Under the pieces are notes generated by a model that searched no databases, was not told the DNA's origin, and saw only the letters and a program-made list of their open reading frames with translations. The position numbers and the translations under genes were made by a program. Below are positions 6,030 to 10,275 of a stretch of DNA of 10,275 bases, one piece after another. Source of the stretch: Frankiaceae bacterium (GTDB taxonomy: Bacteria; Actinomycetota; Actinomycetes; JAVEEB01); assembly GCA_030840665.1 (NCBI GenBank), contig JAVEEB010000363.1, positions 1 through 10,275 on the forward strand. The letters are read 5' to 3'. Within the stretch, counting starts at the first letter, position 1, and the number at the start of each line of letters is the position of its first letter.

Positions 6030-6746
6030 GTGAAGCAAGGCAAGGCTCTGAAGAAGGCGTCCGAGAGCGTCGACAAGAATGCGCTGTACGCGCCCCTCGA
6101 GGCAGTTCGCCTCGCGAAGTCCACGTCGACGACGAAGTTCGACGCCACCGTCGAGGTCGCCATGCGCCTCGGCGTCGACCCCCGCAAGGCCGACCAGATG
6201 GTCCGCGGCACTGTCATCCTCCCGCACGGCACCGGCAAGACCGCCCGCGTGGCGGTCTTCGCGACGGGTGCCCGCGCCGACGAGGCCCGCGCTGCCGGCG
6301 CCGACATCGTCGGTGGCGACGAACTCATCGAGCTGGTCGCGGGCGGCATGCTCGACTTCGACGCCGCGGTCGCGACGCCGGACCTGATGGGCAAGGTCGG
6401 CCGCCTCGGTCGCGTGCTCGGCCCGCGTGGCCTCATGCCCAACCCGAAGACCGGCACGGTGACCAACGACGTCGCCAAGGCCGTCAACGAGATCAAGGGC
6501 GGCAAGATCGAGTACCGGGTGGACAAGCACTCCAACCTGCACACGATAATCGGCAAGTCCTCGTTCACCGAGGCTCAGCTCGTCGAGAACTACGCCGCCG
6601 TGCTCGATGAGGTGCTGCGCGCGAAGCCGTCGTCCGCGAAGGGCAAGTTCCTCCGCAAGGTGTCGATCACCACGACGATGGGCCCCGGCATCCCGGTCGA
6701 CTCGACGAAGGTGCGCAACCTCCTCGAGGACGCTCCCACCGCGTAG
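6030..6746 (+). CDS. rplA: 50S ribosomal protein L1
   Basis: A 238-residue protein of the mobile L1 stalk that guides deacylated tRNA out of the E site. In many bacteria it also represses translation of its own mRNA. The sequence contains the N-terminal segment [21 protein letters not shown] (37-57), the domain II motifs VAVFATG (75-81) and [11 protein letters not shown] (90-100), the signature [19 protein letters not shown] (127-145), and the C-terminal TMGPGIPVD (216-224). The GTG start is fixed by AAGGAG at 6018-6023 with a six-base spacer. The length is normal. A strong hairpin follows, so this is probably the last gene of the tRNA-Trp - secE - nusG - rplK - rplA series. Confidence 0.98.
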   Translation: MKQGKALKKASESVDKNALYAPLEAVRLAKSTSTTKFDATVEVAMRLGVDPRKADQMVRGTVILPHGTGKTARVAVFATGARADEARAAGADIVGGDELIELVAGGMLDFDAAVATPDLMGKVGRLGRVLGPRGLMPNPKTGTVTNDVAKAVNEIKGGKIEYRVDKHSNLHTIIGKSSFTEAQLVENYAAVLDEVLRAKPSSAKGKFLRKVSITTTMGPGIPVDSTKVRNLLEDAPTA

Positions 6747-6759
6747 ATTTTCCCGCGAC

Positions 6760-6797
6760 GAAGGCCGGTCACCAGCAACGCTGGGCGACCGGCCTTC
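6760..6797 (+). terminator. Strong hairpin terminator after rplA
   Basis: A perfect 11-bp stem, GAAGGCCGGTC (6760-6770) with GACCGGCCTTC (6787-6797), has an inner CCAGC/GCTGG stem (6772-6776 with 6780-6784) and an AAC loop. It begins 14 bases after the rplA stop. There is no long U-tract, which is usual in high-GC actinobacteria. It insulates the ribosomal genes from the next promoter, whose -35 begins four bases after it. Confidence 0.78.
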
Positions 6798-6800
6798 CGC

Positions 6801-6837
6801 TTGTCCACGGTCAATCCTCACGGCAAGATTGACCACA
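6801..6837 (+). promoter_or_regulatory. Leaderless promoter of the PuuD-like gene
   Basis: TTGTCC (6801-6806) is a good -35. CAAGAT or AAGATT (6824-6830) supplies the -10 at a 17-18 base spacing. The expected transcription start is the A of the ATG at 6837, or one base before it. No Shine-Dalgarno precedes this ATG. This argues against a TTG start at 6801, which lies in the -35 box itself. Confidence 0.6.
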
Positions 6838-7535
6838 TGCGCCCATTGATCGGGATCTCGACGTACCGCGAGCAGGCCCGGTGGGGGAGCTGGGACACCC
6901 AGGCGATCCTGCTCCCCGCGGCGTACGCGGATGCGGTGTTCTCGGTCGGCGGCGAACCGGTGCTACTCCCTACCGGGGCGACCTCATCCGACGTGATCGC
7001 GCGCCTCGACGGGCTCGTGCTCAGCGGCGGAGCCGACGTCGAGCCGGCCCGGTACGGCGCCGACGTGCATTCCGCGGTCACCGTGACCCGCCCCGACCGT
7101 GATGCTTCCGAGCTCCTCCTGCTGACGGCTGCCCTCGAGGCCGGCCTGCCGGTCCTGGCGATCTGCCGCGGCATGCAGTTGCTCAACGTGGCCCTGGGCG
7201 GGGACCTCGTACAACACCTTCCGGACGTCACCGCGGGGGTGCACGACCCGGGGGCCGGCGCGTACACCGAGCATGCGGTCCGCACCTTGCCCGGCAGCCA
7301 GGTCAACGACCTGCTGGGCGGGCACGCGGTCGCGCATTGCCACCACCACCAGGCCGTGCAGCGCCTGGGCGAGGGGCTGACCGCGGTGGCCTGGGCGGAG
7401 GACGGCACGGTCGAGGCCGTCGAAAGAAGTGGCGGGGCTTTCTGCGTCGGCGTCCAGTGGCACCCCGAGGCCGGCGAAGAACGCCGACTCTTCGAGGCCA
7501 TGATCACCGCGATTTCCGTTGCCTCCACGCGCTGA
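6837..7535 (+). CDS. Class I glutamine amidotransferase-like gamma-glutamyl hydrolase (peptidase C26, PuuD type)
   Basis: A 232-residue cytoplasmic enzyme of the PuuD/C26 family, which hydrolyses gamma-glutamyl amides such as gamma-glutamyl-GABA. The nucleophile is C110 in LAICRGMQLLNVALGG (the nucleophile elbow), and the His/Glu partners are H209 and E211 in GVQWHPEAGEE. The family start MRPLIGISTYRE, the oxyanion-region VLSGGADVEP (61-70) and HCHHHQAV (167-174) are also typical. The ATG at 6837 gives the normal N terminus; the frame is open further upstream only through promoter sequence. It stands 128 bases before an APC permease and a glutamine-synthetase-like ligase, the usual partners of PuuD in gamma-glutamylated amine catabolism. 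I give no gene symbol because the substrate is inferred. Confidence 0.88.
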   Translation: MRPLIGISTYREQARWGSWDTQAILLPAAYADAVFSVGGEPVLLPTGATSSDVIARLDGLVLSGGADVEPARYGADVHSAVTVTRPDRDASELLLLTAALEAGLPVLAICRGMQLLNVALGGDLVQHLPDVTAGVHDPGAGAYTEHAVRTLPGSQVNDLLGGHAVAHCHHHQAVQRLGEGLTAVAWAEDGTVEAVERSGGAFCVGVQWHPEAGEERRLFEAMITAISVASTR

Positions 7536-7582
7536 CGCGACGGATTCAACCGCGACACGCACAAATGTTCACGTCGAACGTC

Positions 7583-7618
7583 TTGTGGTGAGTGCCGACC
7601 GGCCCTACGTTCTGCTCA
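7583..7618 (+). promoter_or_regulatory. Promoter of the permease - ligase transcript
   Basis: TTGTGG (7583-7588) and TACGTT (7606-7611) are separated by exactly 17 bases, a good match to actinobacterial housekeeping promoters. The predicted start is A7618, giving a 46-base leader with AAGGAAGG as Shine-Dalgarno six bases before the ATG. Just upstream, GTTC-ACGTC-GAAC (7567-7579) is a short inverted repeat that could be an operator; this is weak. Confidence 0.55.
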
Positions 7619-7663
7619 GATCGCAGGAATGTGCCGCTCAGCCCGCTCTAAGGAAGGCTGTTC

Positions 7664-9292
7664 ATGACCAGCAATTCCGACCCGCTCGCCGACTACACCG
7701 CCTCAGCCACGGCGACTGTCACGCGCGACGCGGACACTCAACGGCTCCATGAGCTGGGTTACGCCCAAGAGTTGCACCGCGGCCTCGGCTGGTTCTCCAA
7801 CTTCGCCGTCTCGTTCACGATCATCTCGATCCTGACCGGCGGCATCACGACCTACTACCTGGCGATGGACGCCGGCGGCCCGCGCGTTGCGACTGTCGGC
7901 TGGGTGTTCGTCGGCGTCATGTCGCTGCTCGTGGCGCTGGCGATGGCGGAGGTGTGCTCGGCGTACCCGACCGCGGGCGGCCTGTATTACTGGGCCGCAA
8001 AGATGGCCAGGCCAGGTAAGGCGGCAATCTGGTCCTGGTACACGGGCTGGTTCAACCTCGCTGGTCAGGTGGCCGTCACGGCCTCGATCGACTTCGGCTT
8101 GTCGATCGTCGTGGGCTTCTTCTTCCAGCTCACCTTCTGGCCCAGCTTTGCCGCGAAGCCGTGGCAGACGCTGCTGATCTACTTCGTGATCCTCATGCTG
8201 CACGGCCTGATCAACAGCTTCGGCGTGAGCCTCATCGCTCGCCTGAACGACATCTCCGTGTGGTGGCACCTGATCGGGACCGTGGTCCTCGTCGTCCTGC
8301 TGTTCGTCATCCCGACGCACACGTCGTCGCTGCACGACGTGACCACGCAGACGAACAACCTCACCGGATTCACCGGAAGTGACTTCGCGACCACGCTCTG
8401 GGTCACGCTTGTGGGCCTCATGTTGGCGCAATACACAATCACGGGCTTCGACGCGTCCGCGCACATGACCGAGGAGACGCAAGATGCGGCGCGCAGTGGC
8501 CCCAAGGGAATCGTCACGGCTGTGTGGGTGTCTGCTGTTGCCGGCTTCGTACTGATGATCGGGCTGTCCATCGCGGTGCCGTTCGCTGCGGGCTCTGCCG
8601 ACTACAACACCTTGGCAGGCAAGGGCGTCCTCGCGGGTCCGACAATCATCGTCAACGCCATCGGCGGCAACCTCGCCAAATTCGTGCTCTTCGCGATCAT
8701 CGTGGCGCAGTTCTTCTGCGGCATGGCGTCGGTCACGGCCAACAGCCGCATGATCTACGCCTTCTCGCGTGACGGGGCGATCCCCGGGTCGCAGCGCTGG
8801 CACCAGATCAACCCGCGGACACGGACGCCCACGAACAGCATCTGGTTCGCCGTCGTGGGGGCCGCCATCCTCGGCCTGCCCTCGTTGTACACGCGCCAGA
8901 ATTACCCGGTGGCGTTCTTCGCGATCGTCTCGGTGGCGGTCGTCGGCCTCTACGTCTCCTACGTCATCCCCGTCTTCCTGCGCCGCCGCAACACTGCGTT
9001 CGTGCCGGGCCCGTGGTCGCTCGGCAAGTGGAGTCCGCTCGTCGGGTGGCTGGCCGTCATCTGGGTGATCGTGATCCTCTTCCCGCTGATGGGTCCGCAG
9101 TTCTACCCGTTCGTCGAGGGCAAGTTCGAACCCAACTACTTCAACTTCGCCCCGATAGTCCTACTGCTGGTCATAGGCTTCGCCGCCATCTATTGGGCGG
9201 TGTCGGCCCGCAAGTGGTTCAAGGGCCCGAAGGTGCAGGGCAGCGCCGAAGAACTCGCGGCGATCGAGCGCGACCTGACGGTTGCGGGTTGA
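7664..9292 (+). CDS. APC-superfamily amino acid/amine permease
   Basis: A 542-residue membrane transporter with about twelve hydrophobic spans between residues 45 and 512 and a cytoplasmic N terminus of about 40 residues. It belongs to the amino acid/choline transporter branch of the APC superfamily. Landmarks are LGYAQELHRGLGWFSNFAVSF (31-51), SAYPTAGGLYYWAAKMA (99-115), WYTGWFNLAGQVAV (125-138), the TGFDASAHMTEET loop (260-272) and SRMIYAFSRDGAIP (361-374), all hallmarks of that branch. The ATG has a strong AAGGAAGG Shine-Dalgarno. The next gene starts four bases after its stop, so the two are co-transcribed and probably coupled. Uptake of an amine or amino acid for gamma-glutamylation is inferred from this context. 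The substrate cannot be read from the sequence. Confidence 0.9.
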   Translation: MTSNSDPLADYTASATATVTRDADTQRLHELGYAQELHRGLGWFSNFAVSFTIISILTGGITTYYLAMDAGGPRVATVGWVFVGVMSLLVALAMAEVCSAYPTAGGLYYWAAKMARPGKAAIWSWYTGWFNLAGQVAVTASIDFGLSIVVGFFFQLTFWPSFAAKPWQTLLIYFVILMLHGLINSFGVSLIARLNDISVWWHLIGTVVLVVLLFVIPTHTSSLHDVTTQTNNLTGFTGSDFATTLWVTLVGLMLAQYTITGFDASAHMTEETQDAARSGPKGIVTAVWVSAVAGFVLMIGLSIAVPFAAGSADYNTLAGKGVLAGPTIIVNAIGGNLAKFVLFAIIVAQFFCGMASVTANSRMIYAFSRDGAIPGSQRWHQINPRTRTPTNSIWFAVVGAAILGLPSLYTRQNYPVAFFAIVSVAVVGLYVSYVIPVFLRRRNTAFVPGPWSLGKWSPLVGWLAVIWVIVILFPLMGPQFYPFVEGKFEPNYFNFAPIVLLLVIGFAAIYWAVSARKWFKGPKVQGSAEELAAIERDLTVAG

Positions 9293-9296
9293 TCGG

Positions 9297-10275
9297 GTGA
9301 CCCAGCCCCACCTGACGCTCGAGCAGCTGAAGTCGGAGACCGCGGCGGGCACGATCGATACCGTGCTCGTCGCGATCACCGACATGCAAGGGCGCCTGCA
9401 GGGCAAGAGGATCCACGCGCAGTACTTCGTCGACGTGGTCCTCGAGCATGCGACCGAGGGCTGCAACTACCTGCTCGCCGTTGACGTGGACATGACCACC
9501 GTCCAGGGCTATGCGATGTCTTCGTGGAAGACGGGGTACGGCGACTTCGTCATGCGACCGGACATCTCGACGCTGCGACGGGTGCCGTGGCACGAAGGCA
9601 CGGCGATGGTGATCGCGGACCTCGTCTGGGACGATGAAACCGATGTCATCGCCTCGCCGCGCCAGATCCTCCTGCGGCAGACCGCGCGTCTCGCCGAGGC
9701 GGGCATGCGTGCGTACGTGGGCACCGAGCTCGAGTTCATCGTGTTCCGCGAAACGTACGAGCAGGCGTGGCACTCCGGCTATCGCGACCTGACGCCGGCC
9801 AACCTCTACAACGTCGACTACTCGTTGCTCGGCACGTCACGCATCGAGCCGCTCCTGCGCCGGATCCGTAACTCGATGGCGGCGTCGGGGATGCAGGTGG
9901 AGTCGGTCAAAGGTGAGTGCAACCTGGGCCAGCACGAGATTGCCTTCTTGTACGACGAGGCAGTCCGCACGTGCGACAACCACACGATCTACAAGAACGG
10001 CGCCAAGGAGATCGCGGCCCAGGAGGGCTACGCGCTCACGTTCATGGCGAAGTTCGACCAGCGCGAGGGCAACTCCTGCCACATCCATTGCAGTTTCCGC
10101 GGTCTCGAGGGCGAGCTCGTCCTGGCCGACGCGGACGGCCCCGAGGGTCTGTCCGCGGTGGGTCAGTCGTTCCTGGCGGGCCAGCTGACCTACATGCGGG
10201 AGCTGACACTGCTGCTGGCGCCGAACATCAATTCGTACAAGAGATATGTCGAAGGGTCCTTCGCTCCGACGGCCC
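9297..10275 (+). CDS. Glutamine-synthetase-family gamma-glutamyl amine ligase (partial, runs off the window)
   Basis: At least 326 residues are present; the 3' end is outside the window. The frame is open from GTG at 9297, four bases after the permease stop, with GGTTGA-type purines upstream. Family motifs are present: TELEF with metal ligands E144 and E146, GECNLGQHE (206-214), the nucleotide/glutamate-site GNSCHIH (258-264, H262), and NSYKRYVEG (312-320) before AP. The N-terminal region has TDMQGRLQGKRIHA (about 22-35). The usual ammonia-site DGSS sequence of true glutamine synthetase is replaced by the GYAMSSWKTGYGD type (about 73-85). That makes an amine acceptor (polyamine, monoamine, ethanolamine) more likely than ammonia. 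Together with the PuuD-like hydrolase and the permease it suggests ATP-dependent gamma-glutamylation of an imported amine. Which GlnA-like subgroup it joins cannot be settled here. Confidence 0.88.
   Translation, partial: MTQPHLTLEQLKSETAAGTIDTVLVAITDMQGRLQGKRIHAQYFVDVVLEHATEGCNYLLAVDVDMTTVQGYAMSSWKTGYGDFVMRPDISTLRRVPWHEGTAMVIADLVWDDETDVIASPRQILLRQTARLAEAGMRAYVGTELEFIVFRETYEQAWHSGYRDLTPANLYNVDYSLLGTSRIEPLLRRIRNSMAASGMQVESVKGECNLGQHEIAFLYDEAVRTCDNHTIYKNGAKEIAAQEGYALTFMAKFDQREGNSCHIHCSFRGLEGELVLADADGPEGLSAVGQSFLAGQLTYMRELTLLLAPNINSYKRYVEGSFAPTA

Noticed and set aside
6801..6836. TTG start at 6801 for the PuuD-like protein
   Set aside because: It would put the start inside the -35 box and add twelve residues before the family-typical MRPLIGIS. 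The ATG at 6837 fits the leaderless promoter.
7703..8803. 366-codon minus-strand open frame opposite the permease
   Set aside because: It is an Asp/Arg/His-rich antisense frame with no domain, against a transporter with clear family motifs.
1..10275. Mobile elements, CRISPR arrays, defence or toxin-antitoxin genes
   Set aside because: No transposase or integrase motifs, terminal repeats, att-like duplications or paired small toxin genes were seen. The window reads as conserved core genome plus a metabolic cluster.

Overview
This is a GC-rich chromosomal segment, almost certainly from an actinomycete. The gene order rpmG - hadA - hadB ... tRNA-Trp - secE - nusG - rplK - rplA is a recognised actinobacterial arrangement, known from mycobacteria and, with the neighbouring aspartate aminotransferase, from Streptomyces. 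GTG starts are frequent and coding is dense. The species cannot be named from sequence alone. No hadC follows hadB, which fits a genome that need not make mycolic acids.

Layout. Bases 22-1202, plus strand: ribosomal protein L33 (zinc form), then a translationally coupled pair of MaoC/hot-dog dehydratase subunits, one with and one without the catalytic histidine. Bases 1272-2704, plus strand: a cysteine-cluster plus pentapeptide-repeat protein, then a small unrecognised exported protein with its own likely leaderless promoter. Bases 2720-3928, minus strand: a class I PLP aminotransferase (aspartate aminotransferase type). Bases 3929-4090: a divergent control region with two promoters and a perfect 12-bp palindrome. 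Bases 4091-6746, plus strand: the translation and transcription block tRNA-Trp, secE, nusG, rplK, rplA, closed by a strong hairpin terminator at 6760-6797. Bases 6837-10275, plus strand: a gamma-glutamyl hydrolase of PuuD type, an APC-superfamily permease, and a glutamine-synthetase-family ligase that runs off the window.

How the genes work together. The central block makes the translocon subunit SecE, the elongation factor NusG and the L1/L11 stalk proteins. An RNA element before rplA looks like the 23S rRNA binding site of L1 and probably provides autogenous control. The last three genes read as an uptake, gamma-glutamylation and deglutamylation set for an amine such as a polyamine, monoamine or ethanolamine. 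That assignment is inferred from family membership and gene order; the exact substrate cannot be read here.

No defence system, mobile element, CRISPR array or clearly new multi-gene system is visible. The points most worth following are the L1-like RNA site with its adjacent hairpin, a repeat-bearing acidic extension on NusG, a recurrent leaderless-promoter pattern at four genes, the Cys-cluster/pentapeptide fusion, and the gamma-glutamylation cluster.
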